Assembly (NCBI GenBank): GCA_027485365.1
Contig: JAIXRD010000330.1
Span: forward strand, 1 to 16,733
DNA length: 16,733 nucleotides
Source: Cryomorphaceae bacterium
GTDB lineage: Bacteria; Bacteroidota; Bacteroidia; Flavobacteriales_D; Crocinitomicaceae
Direction of reading: 5' to 3'
The notes under the pieces: model-generated
Seen by the model: the letters and a program-made list of their open reading frames with translations, nothing else
Told to the model about the DNA's origin: nothing
The model's database searches: none
Program-made: the position numbers and the translations under genes
In this document: positions 1 through 8,234 of the stretch, one piece after another
Numbering within the stretch: the stretch's first letter is position 1
How the letters are laid out: every line of letters starts with the position of its first letter

Positions 1-854
1 GACGATGGGTTCAAATACCTCTGATTGGATTAACCTTTCAGTCTTCGGATTTTGCAAAACTTGCGTTGTTTCTTTACTTATCTAAATTATTGGTTCGTAA
101 AAAAGAAAAATTGAACGATTGGAAGGAAGGGATTTTACCCTTAATGATTCCCATCGTGGTTATTTGTGGACTTATTTTTAAAGATAACCTTTCAACCTCT
201 TTATTGCTTTTTGCGCTCTCTATGGCTGTGCTCTTTATTGGTCAAGTTCCACTATCAAAGCTTTCAACGATGGGAGTTGCTGGAATAGGGTTATTGGTCG
301 TGGTTATTGGTGTGCATTCCGCCCTTCCAAGTTTAAATATTTTACCGCGATATGAAACTTGGAAAAATCGATTGACCAATAACATTACAACCGATCAGAA
401 TGTATTAGAAAATGCTCAGGCCTTGGATGCGAGACGTGCAATTCATGCGGGCTCTTGGTTTGGAACCGGCGTAGGAGATGGAAAGTTAAAGGAGTATATC
501 CCAGAGGCCTATGCAGATTTTTATTATGCCAGTTTTGTAGAAGAATTCGGGGCATTTTCTGCAGTGTTTTTGATTTTTCTTTACCTCGTCCTCTTGTATC
601 GAATTATTCGAATCGCGCTCAAATCAGATAATTTATTTGAAACCTATGTTTCCATGGCGATTGGTTTGCATTTACTCGCACAAGCCAGCATAAATATGCT
701 CGTTTGTACCGGGGTGTTCCCCGTTACAGGTCAAAATATGCCTTTTCTAGCAATGGGAGGTTCTGCCCTCATTATGGCTTGTGTTTCTATTGGCATTGTA
801 CAATCCTTCGCGGTAAAACAAAATTCAGGAAAAACACAAATAGAACCAGCATAA
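1..854 (+). CDS. ftsW: Septal peptidoglycan polymerase FtsW (SEDS family), 5' partial
   Basis: The open frame runs in from the window edge; the first whole codon is at base 3 and it ends in TAA at 852-854, giving 283 C-terminal residues. FtsW is the multi-spanning SEDS glycosyltransferase that polymerises lipid II at the septum together with its partner transpeptidase. The first residues read RWVQIPLIGLTFQSSDFAKL, which matches the SEDS motif usually written RW...FQPSEFAKL, here with S and D replacing P and E. Further on, the PEA-Y-ADF segment keeps the catalytic aspartate of the usual PEAHTDF motif (codon 516-518), followed by an EEFG motif. The end contains PVTGQNMPF and MGGSALI, the usual last-helix signature. 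Several hydrophobic stretches fit membrane helices. It lies directly before murG (stop and start share one base). Only the N-terminal helices are missing because of the window edge. Confidence 0.95.
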   Translation, partial: RWVQIPLIGLTFQSSDFAKLALFLYLSKLLVRKKEKLNDWKEGILPLMIPIVVICGLIFKDNLSTSLLLFALSMAVLFIGQVPLSKLSTMGVAGIGLLVVVIGVHSALPSLNILPRYETWKNRLTNNITTDQNVLENAQALDARRAIHAGSWFGTGVGDGKLKEYIPEAYADFYYASFVEEFGAFSAVFLIFLYLVLLYRIIRIALKSDNLFETYVSMAIGLHLLAQASINMLVCTGVFPVTGQNMPFLAMGGSALIMACVSIGIVQSFAVKQNSGKTQIEPA

Positions 855-1957
855 TGACATTAAATCGAGTGATTATTTCAGGTGGTGGAACCGGAGGGCA
901 TATTTTCCCGGCCATTGCAATAGCAGAGGCCTTGCAGGCGCAAAACCCAGGAATAGATATTTTATTTGTCGGGGCGAATGGTAAAATGGAAATGGAAAAG
1001 GTACCGCAAGCCGGATTTTCTATTAAAGGATTAAATATAGCTGGGTTTAATAGAAAGAACCTTTTGAAAAACGCGACCCTTCCATTTAAGATAATGACGA
1101 GTATGTCATCCGCATTTTCAATTGTGAGGTCGTTTCATCCTCAATTGGTCATTGGGGTAGGTGGTTATGCCAGCGGACCAACCTTGCAAGTAGCCAATTG
1201 GTTGAAGATTCCAACCTTGATTCAGGAGCAAAATTCATTTCCAGGCAAAACCAACATGCTTTTGGCAAAAAAAGCCAAAGCAATTTGTGTGGCTTATCCG
1301 CAAATGGAACGCTTTTTTCCAAAAGATGTAATTCACCTCACAGGGAATCCCGTGCGTAAAGACCTAATTCATGGGGTGCCTAATAAGACGGATGGTTACG
1401 TGTTTTATGACTTAGATGCTTCCAAAAAAACGGTGTTTATCATGGGAGGATCGCTTGGTGCGGGTTCTATTAATTCTGCCGTTGTTAATGCCTTGGATGA
1501 TTTAAGGCGTCAGGAGGGAATACAAATCCTATGGCAATGTGGTAAAGGGTATTTTGAGGAGTACAATACCTTGGATTTACCAAGCCACATAAAACTACTT
1601 CCCTTTATTGAACGCATGGATTTAGCCTATGCAGTTGCTGATGTAATTATTTCTCGTGCTGGTGCAACGTCGATTTCTGAATTAACCTTAGTGGGAAAAC
1701 CTTGTGTATTAGTTCCCTCACCTAACGTGACAGAAGATCATCAAACGAAAAATGCCTTATCGCTTTCATCGCGGGATGCAGCTATTTTGGTTCCAGATAA
1801 CAAGGTGAAGGACTTGTTGTGGCCAAGTATATATTCGCTTTTGGATGATGACTCTAAAGCAGCATCGCTCGCTCAAGCCATTAAAAAATTAGCTCTTCCC
1901 AACGCCACATCGGATATTGTAAGAATTTGTAATCAGCTGATAAATCATGATAACTAA
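854..1957 (+). CDS. murG: MurG, lipid II synthase (UDP-GlcNAc transferase)
   Basis: MurG transfers GlcNAc from UDP-GlcNAc to undecaprenyl-PP-MurNAc-pentapeptide (lipid I), making lipid II on the inner face of the membrane. The protein has 367 residues, normal for the family. The N-terminal glycine loop GGGTGGH is at residues 10-16, GVGGYASGP at 101-109 and QEQNSFPGKTN at 124-134. In the C-terminal GT-B donor domain, GGSLGA is at 198-203, the nucleotide-binding SRAGATSISEL at 267-277 and EDHQTKNA at 294-301. The ATG at 854 was chosen because it puts the glycine loop ten residues in, as in other MurG proteins; the same frame is open further upstream, but that part lies inside ftsW. The start overlaps the ftsW stop (TAATG), and the 3' end overlaps murC by 11 bases, suggesting translational coupling. 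Confidence 0.97.
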   Translation: MTLNRVIISGGGTGGHIFPAIAIAEALQAQNPGIDILFVGANGKMEMEKVPQAGFSIKGLNIAGFNRKNLLKNATLPFKIMTSMSSAFSIVRSFHPQLVIGVGGYASGPTLQVANWLKIPTLIQEQNSFPGKTNMLLAKKAKAICVAYPQMERFFPKDVIHLTGNPVRKDLIHGVPNKTDGYVFYDLDASKKTVFIMGGSLGAGSINSAVVNALDDLRRQEGIQILWQCGKGYFEEYNTLDLPSHIKLLPFIERMDLAYAVADVIISRAGATSISELTLVGKPCVLVPSPNVTEDHQTKNALSLSSRDAAILVPDNKVKDLLWPSIYSLLDDDSKAASLAQAIKKLALPNATSDIVRICNQLINHDN

Positions 1958-3320
1958 TCAACCCAAAGTAATCTTCTTCATTGGTATCGGTGGTATAGGC
2001 ATGTCTGCCTTGGCAAGATATTATTTAGCTTTAGGTTGCAAGGTATTTGGTTATGATAAAACGCGAAGCGATCTAACGGATAGCCTTACCCAAGAGGGTG
2101 CGGTCATTAGTTATGATGATGTTTTTCAAGAAAACGAATGGTTTGCTAAAGAAACAACCTTGGTGATTTATACGCCTGCTGTAAGTTTAGAAAATGCGTG
2201 GATTCGGCAGTTTAAATCCTTGGGATATCATGTGTTAAAACGTGCCCAAGCCTTAGGGGAAATCACAAGAAATTCAAACGGACTCTGTGTAGCAGGAACC
2301 CACGGTAAATCAACTACTTCTGCTATGTTGGCTTTCTTGCTCAATGATACCGAACTCGGTTGTAGTGCTTTTTTAGGGGCCATTGCAACGAATTTTGGCA
2401 ACAACTTTTTAATAAACCCAAGGTCGAAGTATACCGTGATTGAAGCCGATGAATATGATAGGTCATTCTTGAATTTGTCTCCTTATGCCTCAATAATTAC
2501 CAACATAGATCCAGATCATTTGGATATTTACGAGTCGGAAGAGAAATTCTATGAAGGATTTAGGCAATTTGCAATGAAAATCGACCCTTCTGGCTTTTTA
2601 ATCCTTAAAGAAGGACTTAAAATCAATTCACTTTGCAAGCAGAAAACGTACGCCTTAAACTCAAGTACTGCAGAATATACAGCACATAATATCACCGAAT
2701 CAGTGAATGGAGCATGCTTTGATCTGTATACGCCATCAGCAAGGTATGAACATGTATGCATTGGAATTAATGGCTCGCATAATGTTGAAAATGCCTTGGC
2801 GGCCTTAGCTCTGTGTGATAATCTAGGCGCAGATATGCATGAATTGGTTCGTAAATTCCAACTGTTTAAAGGGATTAAACGGAGATTTGAAAAAATATAT
2901 TCCGGAAAAAATGTAGTCTATATTGATGACTATGCCCATCATCCTACTGAAATTAATCGCTTGATTTCTTCAGTGCGTCATATGTTTCCAAACCAAGCAA
3001 TTACGGGGGTGTTTCAACCGCATTTGTTTTCTAGAACCCGCGATTTTGGAGATGCATTTGGGCAAGAATTAGCTCAACTGGATTCGATTATTTTATTACC
3101 CATCTATCCAGCGAGGGAATTGCCGATTCAAGGTATAGATTCGAATTGGCTCTTGCAGAAAATTAAAAACCCAAACAAACGCCTTATGAATCCATCGGAA
3201 CTGTTGGATTATTTACGTTCTAATACGCACGGTGTGCTGCTTACAATTGGCGCGGGAGACATCGATCGCATGGTTGAACCAATTAAAGAACTGCTGCAAA
3301 TTAATGACTCGGCGTTATGA
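1947..3320 (+). CDS. murC: MurC, UDP-N-acetylmuramate--L-alanine ligase
   Basis: MurC adds L-alanine to UDP-MurNAc with ATP, the first step of the peptide stem, in the cytoplasm. The 457-residue protein shows all three Mur ligase domains in order. The N-terminal Rossmann-like UDP-binding domain has FIGIGGIGMSALA at about 11-23. The central ATPase domain has the P-loop GTHGKSTT (117-124, lysine 121), EADEYDRSFL at 166-175 and TNIDPDHLDIY at 185-195. Next come the NGSHNVENALAA segment at about 275-286 and the C-terminal domain with DDYAHHPTEI at 327-336. HxxGxxE-type residues are typical of MurC rather than MurD/E/F, and DDYAHHPTE is the usual MurC/Mpl motif. Position in a dcw cluster favours MurC over the recycling ligase Mpl. 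It overlaps murG by 11 bases and ftsQ by 4 (ATGA). Confidence 0.97.
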   Translation: MITNQPKVIFFIGIGGIGMSALARYYLALGCKVFGYDKTRSDLTDSLTQEGAVISYDDVFQENEWFAKETTLVIYTPAVSLENAWIRQFKSLGYHVLKRAQALGEITRNSNGLCVAGTHGKSTTSAMLAFLLNDTELGCSAFLGAIATNFGNNFLINPRSKYTVIEADEYDRSFLNLSPYASIITNIDPDHLDIYESEEKFYEGFRQFAMKIDPSGFLILKEGLKINSLCKQKTYALNSSTAEYTAHNITESVNGACFDLYTPSARYEHVCIGINGSHNVENALAALALCDNLGADMHELVRKFQLFKGIKRRFEKIYSGKNVVYIDDYAHHPTEINRLISSVRHMFPNQAITGVFQPHLFSRTRDFGDAFGQELAQLDSIILLPIYPARELPIQGIDSNWLLQKIKNPNKRLMNPSELLDYLRSNTHGVLLTIGAGDIDRMVEPIKELLQINDSAL

Positions 3321-4123
3321 AAACATGGATTAAAATTTTATTGTTCAGTCTAACATCCTTGGGCATCGTAGTTCTTTGGTTTCTTGGGCTAAATTCGGAG
3401 CATAAGCGTCCCTTAAATGAACCGAAGATCATAGTTCATGTCGATGGAGCTGATGCTTTTTTAAATGAAAAGGAGCTTTATAGTCGAATTTTATCCAATC
3501 GATGGTTTGTTCAAAACCAACGAAGTGAAACCTTAGCAGTCCTAAAAATAGAAAAGGGCATTAGGGCCATGGAAGAGGTGAAAGAAGTTCGCGTGTACAA
3601 GCTCTTGGGAGGCGACTGGAAAATAGAGGTGTGGTTAAGAAAACCGATGGCACGGATTTTCGCAAAAAATGGGAAATCATACTATCTAGATACCGATGGA
3701 ATCACCATTTCAAAAACACACCTGCATACCGCAAAAGTCCTTCTTTTTTCAGGAGAAATTTCTGAACCGCTACGTCATCAAAATGCAATAAAAATTATTA
3801 ACAACGACTCATTGAAAAATATTCGAAAATTAGATGAAATCTATCGTATTTCAAATTATGTTTGTAATGATCCGATGTTACGCGCTTTGATAGGTCAAGT
3901 TTATTTAGAAAGAAGCGGGGATTTTGTGTTGACGCCCATAGTAGGTGACCTGAAAATCGTTTTTGGGACCGCTTATTCTGAGAAACAAGTAAAAGACAAA
4001 TTTACCCGGCTGAAAATCTTTTATAAAGAAGGTTTGCCATACGAAGGATGGGACAAGTATTCGGAAATTAATTTAATGTATGATGGACAAATCGTTTGCC
4101 GCAAGCGGAACAAAAATGACTAA
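3317..4123 (+). CDS. ftsQ: Cell division protein FtsQ
   Basis: FtsQ is a bitopic inner-membrane divisome protein that connects early and late division proteins on the periplasmic side. This 268-residue protein has a short cytoplasmic start, one transmembrane helix at about residues 5-25, then a POTRA-like region (about 36-108) ending in a segment of the type EVWLRKPMARIF, followed by GKSYYLDTDG, which matches the usual FtsQ transition into the beta domain. The C-terminal beta domain ends with YSEINLMYDGQIVCRKR, a pattern common in Bacteroidota FtsQ. Sequence conservation is low, as is normal for FtsQ, so the call rests on the POTRA-to-beta transition, the single helix and the location between murC and ftsA. 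The ATG overlaps the murC stop (ATGA), and its 3' end overlaps ftsA by 8 bases. Confidence 0.92.
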   Translation: MKTWIKILLFSLTSLGIVVLWFLGLNSEHKRPLNEPKIIVHVDGADAFLNEKELYSRILSNRWFVQNQRSETLAVLKIEKGIRAMEEVKEVRVYKLLGGDWKIEVWLRKPMARIFAKNGKSYYLDTDGITISKTHLHTAKVLLFSGEISEPLRHQNAIKIINNDSLKNIRKLDEIYRISNYVCNDPMLRALIGQVYLERSGDFVLTPIVGDLKIVFGTAYSEKQVKDKFTRLKIFYKEGLPYEGWDKYSEINLMYDGQIVCRKRNKND

Positions 4124-5432
4124 GAAAGCACCCAAAGTAGTAGTGGGCTTAGATATTGGCACCACTAAAATCGCATGTTTTGTTGGAGTGAAAAATGAAC
4201 ACGACAAAATAGAAATTATTTCAATGGGGAAAAGTGAATCCCTTGGAGTGATGCGAGGGGTTGTTTCTAACATTGATAAAACCATACAGTCAATTACCCA
4301 AGCAGTTTCCCTGGCTCAAGAACGTGTTTCAGGTAATTTGAAAATCAATAATGTGTACGTCGGTATTGCTGGTCAACACATTAAAAGCTTACAAACTCGT
4401 GGAATTCATACCCGTAAGAATGTGTTAGGGGAGATTTCACAAAAAGATATCGATGCGCTTATTGATGATATGTACGCTATGGTTATGACGCCAGGCGAAG
4501 AAATCATTACGGTATTGCCTCAAGAATATATTGTGGATAATGAACAAGGGATTAAAGATCCTGTTGGAATGACCGGCGTTCGATTGGAAGCAAATTTTCA
4601 TATTATTACGGGGCATGTTTCAAATGTAACTAACATTAGGACCTGTGTTGAGCGTTCGGATTTAAGCATCAGCGCTATTGTTTTAGAGCCAATCGCTTCT
4701 GCAAATGCCGTATTGAGTGATGAAGAGAAAGAGGCAGGCGTTGTTTTAGTTGATATTGGTGGTGGAACCACAGACGTAGCCATTTTTTATGACGGCTTAA
4801 TTCGTCATACCGCTGTTATCCCTTTCGGAGGAAATGTGATTACTGAAGACATTCGCATGGGATGCAGAATAATGCAAAAACAAGCGGAGCGTTTAAAAGT
4901 ACGCTTTGGTAGTGCCTTGGTAAGTGAAAGTAAGGACCATGAAGTAGTATGTATTCCTGGGCTAAAAGGACGCGATGCAAAGGAAATTCGCTTGTCCACC
5001 CTGGCTGGAATTATTCAGGCCCGAATGGAAGAAATCATCGAATTAGTTCGTGTGGAAATCCGGAATTCTGGATTTGAAAAGAAAATAATCGGAGGAATTG
5101 TTGTTACCGGTGGAGGCTCACAGCTTAAACACCTCCCGCAGTTGTTTGAGTACATTACTGGCTTGGATACCCGCATCGGTTATCCAACGGAACATTTAGC
5201 CAATACCAATCAAATTGAGAATATTTCAAGCCCAATCTATGCCACAGGGATCGGGTTAGTGTTAAAAGGCTTTGAACAAGAAGAACGAGGAGACTCTACG
5301 GATGTAGCTTCCAGTGTGAGTGAAATTAGAACCCATGCAGATCCTCGCAAAAAGGGCGCATTCTTTGCAAAAGTTCTTTCCAAAGAAAACCTTAAAAAAT
5401 TAGAGAACTTCTTCATGAAAGATGAAGATTAA
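4116..5432 (+). CDS. ftsA: Cell division protein FtsA (actin-like membrane tether)
   Basis: FtsA is an actin-fold ATPase that polymerises under the membrane and ties FtsZ filaments to it. With the start at 4116 it has 438 residues. The phosphate 1 motif GLDIGTTK is at 11-18, phosphate 2 VDIGGGTTD at 212-220 and the adenosine-side VTGGGSQL at 340-347. The insertion after subdomain 1A (the 1C/SHS2 region, about 85-165) is present, marking FtsA rather than MreB or DnaK. The C-terminal FFAKVLSKENLKKLENFF looks like an amphipathic membrane-targeting helix but is followed by acidic KDED. An in-frame ATG at 4080 would add 12 residues and lengthen the ftsQ overlap; I prefer 4116 because MTKK-APKVVVGLDIG fits the family's usual short N-terminus. 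No clear Shine-Dalgarno is visible at either. Confidence 0.95.
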   Translation: MTKKAPKVVVGLDIGTTKIACFVGVKNEHDKIEIISMGKSESLGVMRGVVSNIDKTIQSITQAVSLAQERVSGNLKINNVYVGIAGQHIKSLQTRGIHTRKNVLGEISQKDIDALIDDMYAMVMTPGEEIITVLPQEYIVDNEQGIKDPVGMTGVRLEANFHIITGHVSNVTNIRTCVERSDLSISAIVLEPIASANAVLSDEEKEAGVVLVDIGGGTTDVAIFYDGLIRHTAVIPFGGNVITEDIRMGCRIMQKQAERLKVRFGSALVSESKDHEVVCIPGLKGRDAKEIRLSTLAGIIQARMEEIIELVRVEIRNSGFEKKIIGGIVVTGGGSQLKHLPQLFEYITGLDTRIGYPTEHLANTNQIENISSPIYATGIGLVLKGFEQEERGDSTDVASSVSEIRTHADPRKKGAFFAKVLSKENLKKLENFFMKDED

Positions 5433-5455
5433 ATAACAGTTATATAAATAGTAAA

Positions 5456-7144
5456 ATGAACGAAATTTTTGACATCCCAAGAGCTATGAATTCAATTATT
5501 AAAGTAATCGGTGTTGGTGGAGGAGGTAGCAATGCCGTTAATTTCATGTACAATCAAGGAATTAAAGGAGTTGACTTTGTTGTGTGTAACACAGACCGTC
5601 AGGCCTTAGATATTTCTCCCGTTCCGTTTAAAATACAATTGGGAACTACATTGACAGAGGGACGTGGCGCAGGAATGCAGCCAGAAGTGGGTATGAATGC
5701 AGCCTTTGAAAACATTGAAGACCTGCGTGAAATTCTTTCCAAGAACACTAAAATGGTCTTTGTAACCGCAGGAATGGGCGGAGGTACAGGTACCGGTGCA
5801 GCGCCTGTGATTGCACAAGTAGCTAAAGAATTGGGAATTCTAACCGTTGGTATCGTAACCCTTCCATTTGAATTCGAAGGAAAAAAACGTCGTTCTCAAG
5901 CCGATGAAGGCCTAGAACGTCTGCGTCAAAACGTGGATACCTTGTTGGTAATTAACAATGAGAAATTACGCACCATCGGAAAAAGTTTAACCCTTTCCGA
6001 AGCATTTCAAAAAGCAGACAATATTCTTACTGTTGCTGCAAAAGGAATCGCTGAAGTTATTGCAGACACGGGTGTGATCAACGTTGATTTCAATGACGTG
6101 AACACCGTGCTTCGAAATAGCGGAAGAGCCTTAATGGGAAGCGCTATGGCGAGCGGTGAAGGAAGAGATTTTGAAGCGGTTAAAGCGGCTATGAATTCTC
6201 CATTATTAAATGATCATGACATCTGCGGAGCTAAATATGTACTATTGAATATCACTTATGGAGATAAGGAAGTATTGATGGATGAAATCATGAACATTAC
6301 CGATTTTATTCAAGATGCTGCCGGTGAAGACGCCGAAGTTATTTGGGGGCATGGACATGATTCTACACTTGGTGATAACTTGGCAATTACCCTTGTAGCT
6401 ACCGGGTTTTCAACAGTAGATGCTGTGAATTATGTGCTTCCTGAGCGAAAATTGATGGATTTGGATGAAGAGAACAAAAAAGAGATCGTAAGTCCAATGT
6501 CCTCGCCTTTCGAATCGAATTCTGTAACGGATACCTTAAATCAAGAGCCGTATTTAAAATCAGAAGAGCCTGTTGTTGTTGAACAAGAAATACAGCAAGC
6601 TCCAGTATTGGCAGAGGTTGAAATTACCAGTGTTCCTGAAAATACAGAGAAAGAGGAAGTTAAATATGAATTATTTGATGATGAATTAACAGAAGAACCA
6701 TCTTTTGTCGTTCCTTCGTTGGAATGGGAAGTTCAACCAACAGAACAACCAACATTTGATTTTACATCGGAGCCAGTACATGTTACAACACCAACTTCAA
6801 CAGTACAACCGACTACTGAACAAGAGGTGATACGTCATCAATTGGATGATGAAGCGGATGAGTCTCCAAAAAGTTACCGCATTCAATCTACGGTATTGCC
6901 AGAGGAGATCGCAAGAAGAAATGAAGAGCGTGTTTCTAAGATTCAAGAAATTACTTCAAGAATTCAAAACGCAGAAAGTATTGCAGAGTATGAATCGCAA
7001 CCTGCCTACCTTCGTAGAAATGTGGAAGTTAACGATGAGCGACCTTCCCAAGACAATAACGTTAGTAGATTCGGTTTGTCTGGCAGTGGTAATGGAGATT
7101 CTGGATTACGAAACAATAGCTACTTACACGATAACGTAGATTAA
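5456..7144 (+). CDS. ftsZ: Cell division protein FtsZ with long acidic linker
   Basis: FtsZ is the tubulin-like GTPase that forms the Z-ring. At 562 residues it is much longer than the roughly 380 of E. coli FtsZ. The globular part covers about residues 12-325, with GVGGGGSNAV at 19-28, the tubulin signature GGGTGTG at 108-114, and the synergy loop VDFNDV at 210-215, which keeps both catalytic aspartates (211, 214). Residues about 335-480 form a disordered linker rich in Glu, Pro, Thr and Val. A charged, probably helical stretch (about 482-512) leads to PAYLRRNVEV at 516-525, which resembles the usual C-terminal FtsZ peptide (PAFLR in E. coli) that binds FtsA. Unlike E. coli, another 37 residues follow, ending in NNSYLHDNVD. 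As I recall, long linkers and an LHDNVD-type end are common in Flavobacteriia. It follows ftsA after 23 AT-rich bases. Confidence 0.98.
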   Translation: MNEIFDIPRAMNSIIKVIGVGGGGSNAVNFMYNQGIKGVDFVVCNTDRQALDISPVPFKIQLGTTLTEGRGAGMQPEVGMNAAFENIEDLREILSKNTKMVFVTAGMGGGTGTGAAPVIAQVAKELGILTVGIVTLPFEFEGKKRRSQADEGLERLRQNVDTLLVINNEKLRTIGKSLTLSEAFQKADNILTVAAKGIAEVIADTGVINVDFNDVNTVLRNSGRALMGSAMASGEGRDFEAVKAAMNSPLLNDHDICGAKYVLLNITYGDKEVLMDEIMNITDFIQDAAGEDAEVIWGHGHDSTLGDNLAITLVATGFSTVDAVNYVLPERKLMDLDEENKKEIVSPMSSPFESNSVTDTLNQEPYLKSEEPVVVEQEIQQAPVLAEVEITSVPENTEKEEVKYELFDDELTEEPSFVVPSLEWEVQPTEQPTFDFTSEPVHVTTPTSTVQPTTEQEVIRHQLDDEADESPKSYRIQSTVLPEEIARRNEERVSKIQEITSRIQNAESIAEYESQPAYLRRNVEVNDERPSQDNNVSRFGLSGSGNGDSGLRNNSYLHDNVD

Positions 7145-7145
7145 T

Positions 7146-7592
7146 ATGAGCATTGCCGCAACGATAAATGACCACATCAAACAAGCGATGTTGGCTAAGG
7201 ACAAAGATCGCTTAGCTGCCTTACGAGATGTGAAATCTAAAATTTTGCTTGAAGCAACTTCAGGGAGCGGAACGGAAGTAAGCGATGAAGTCGCCATGAA
7301 AATTTGTTTGAAATTATACAAACAACGCATGGAGACCTATGAATTATACATAGCTCAAGGCAGAGAAGATCTAGCAAGCGACGAAATGATTCAAGCTAAA
7401 GTAATCGAAGAGTTTTTGCCAAAACAATTATCTGAGGATGAAATAAAAGCTGAAATCAATGAAGCAATAGCTTCATTAGGTGTTTCTGGTCCTCAAGATA
7501 TGGGTAAACTAATGGGACACCTTTCTGCGAAATTATCCGGTAAAGCAGACGGAAAGTTGATCGCTACTTTAGTAAAGGCAGCACTGAGCTAA
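7146..7592 (+). CDS. YqeY/GatB-tail family protein
   Basis: The 148-residue protein belongs to the YqeY family, which resembles the C-terminal tRNA-binding tail of the GatB subunit of glutamyl/aspartyl-tRNA amidotransferase. Visible signs are the start ...INDHIKQAMLAKDKDRLAALR, the central EEFLPKQLSEDEI segment (the family's hallmark LP-QLS motif), and the end GKLMGHLSAKLSGKADGKLIATLVK, which fits the small helical GatB/YqeY domain. It is mostly helical and highly charged, and probably cytoplasmic. Its biochemical role is not firmly known; binding to tRNA is an inference from GatB. The ATG lies one base after the ftsZ stop, so it is almost certainly translated from the dcw transcript. A gene of this type directly behind ftsZ is, to my knowledge, common in Bacteroidota. 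Confidence 0.92.
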   Translation: MSIAATINDHIKQAMLAKDKDRLAALRDVKSKILLEATSGSGTEVSDEVAMKICLKLYKQRMETYELYIAQGREDLASDEMIQAKVIEEFLPKQLSEDEIKAEINEAIASLGVSGPQDMGKLMGHLSAKLSGKADGKLIATLVKAALS

Positions 7593-7594
7593 TC

Positions 7595-7625
7595 TTGTTT
7601 TATCTTATCGAATCTTTTACCTTTG
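7595..7625 (+). promoter_or_regulatory. Bacteroidota-type promoter before mtnB
   Basis: A -33-like TTG is at 7595-7597 and a perfect -7 element TACCTTTG (TAnnTTTG) at 7618-7625, with 20 bases between them, as expected for the primary sigma factor of Bacteroidota. The -33 element is TTG rather than full TTTG. The expected transcription start falls within a few bases of the mtnB ATG at 7630. The match and spacing are seen in the sequence; function is inferred. Confidence 0.6.
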
Positions 7626-7629
7626 ATGC

Positions 7630-8232
7630 ATGAAGGAAATCCCTGCTTTTGCTGCTGAACTAGCCGACTGTATTCGCTCGTTACACCATCATGGTCATAG
7701 CCCTGCTACGTCAACGAATTACTCATTTAAGGATGATTCGAATCAACTATGGGTTTCCCGTTCTGGAATAGATAAATCATCGTGCTTGGATACTGATTTT
7801 ATTACCATTGACGCTCAAGGTAATACACAGGCACCGTATGAACACATGACACCCTCCGCAGAAACAGGAATTCATTGCGCCATATATGAAATGTTTCCAA
7901 CTACGAAGGTAATTCTTCATAGCCATGACCTATACCCCGTATTGGTTGCACACAATAAAAACACCCTGCATTTTGAGGGGTTTGAACTTCAAAAAGGGTT
8001 CCCTTCAGTCACAACACATCTCGGCGAAATACAGATTCCGGTATTCCCTAACAGTCAAGATATGAATGATATCAAACACTGCATGGAGTCACGTAAAGAG
8101 GAGTTGAAATATCAAGTCTTTATGATTGATAAACACGGGTTCTATACCTGGGGAACAAGTTTGTTTGAGGCAAAACGAATTTTAGAGTCTTTTAGCTACC
8201 TGTGCAAGGCTTCGTGGTATTTAACACATTAA
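7630..8232 (+). CDS. mtnB: MtnB, methylthioribulose-1-phosphate dehydratase
   Basis: MtnB dehydrates 5-methylthioribulose-1-phosphate to 2,3-diketo-5-methylthiopentyl-1-phosphate in the methionine salvage pathway. The 200-residue protein is a class II aldolase-fold enzyme. HSPATSTNYS at 23-32 corresponds to the phosphate-binding PATSxNxS region of MtnB, and TPSAETGIH at 74-82 to the conserved SAET-H segment. Predicted zinc ligands are His97 and His99 (LHSHD) and His169 (KHGFYTWG), with Glu119 in FELQKG the likely catalytic acid by comparison with human APIP. The HGxYxWG end motif separates MtnB from fuculose or ribulose phosphate aldolases. The in-frame TGA at 7624-7626 makes the ATG at 7630 the first possible start. 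It heads mtnB-mtnD-mtnC and its neighbours confirm the call. Confidence 0.93.
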   Translation: MKEIPAFAAELADCIRSLHHHGHSPATSTNYSFKDDSNQLWVSRSGIDKSSCLDTDFITIDAQGNTQAPYEHMTPSAETGIHCAIYEMFPTTKVILHSHDLYPVLVAHNKNTLHFEGFELQKGFPSVTTHLGEIQIPVFPNSQDMNDIKHCMESRKEELKYQVFMIDKHGFYTWGTSLFEAKRILESFSYLCKASWYLTH

Positions 8233-8234
8233 TT

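Noticed and set aside
704..853. N-terminal extension of MurG by 50 residues
   Set aside because: These codons overlap the coding C-terminus of ftsW in another frame and have no MurG similarity; ATG 854 puts GGGTGGH where the family has it.
66..854. TTG at 66 as the start of a shorter membrane protein
   Set aside because: The same frame is open to the window edge and its upstream codons spell the conserved FtsW RW...FQSSDFAKL motif, so the gene is simply truncated.
5433..5455. A promoter in the AT-rich ftsA-ftsZ gap
   Set aside because: No TAnnTTTG or spaced TTTG is present in the 23 bases; AT richness alone is not evidence.
6480..6860. The Glu/Pro/Thr-rich part of ftsZ as a frameshift or inserted segment
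   Set aside because: The frame stays open into the conserved PAYLRR and LHDNVD motifs, so it is a normal disordered linker.
6846..7139. A 97-codon plus-strand open frame inside ftsZ
   Set aside because: It lies wholly in the ftsZ linker and tail region, out of frame, with no recognisable features.
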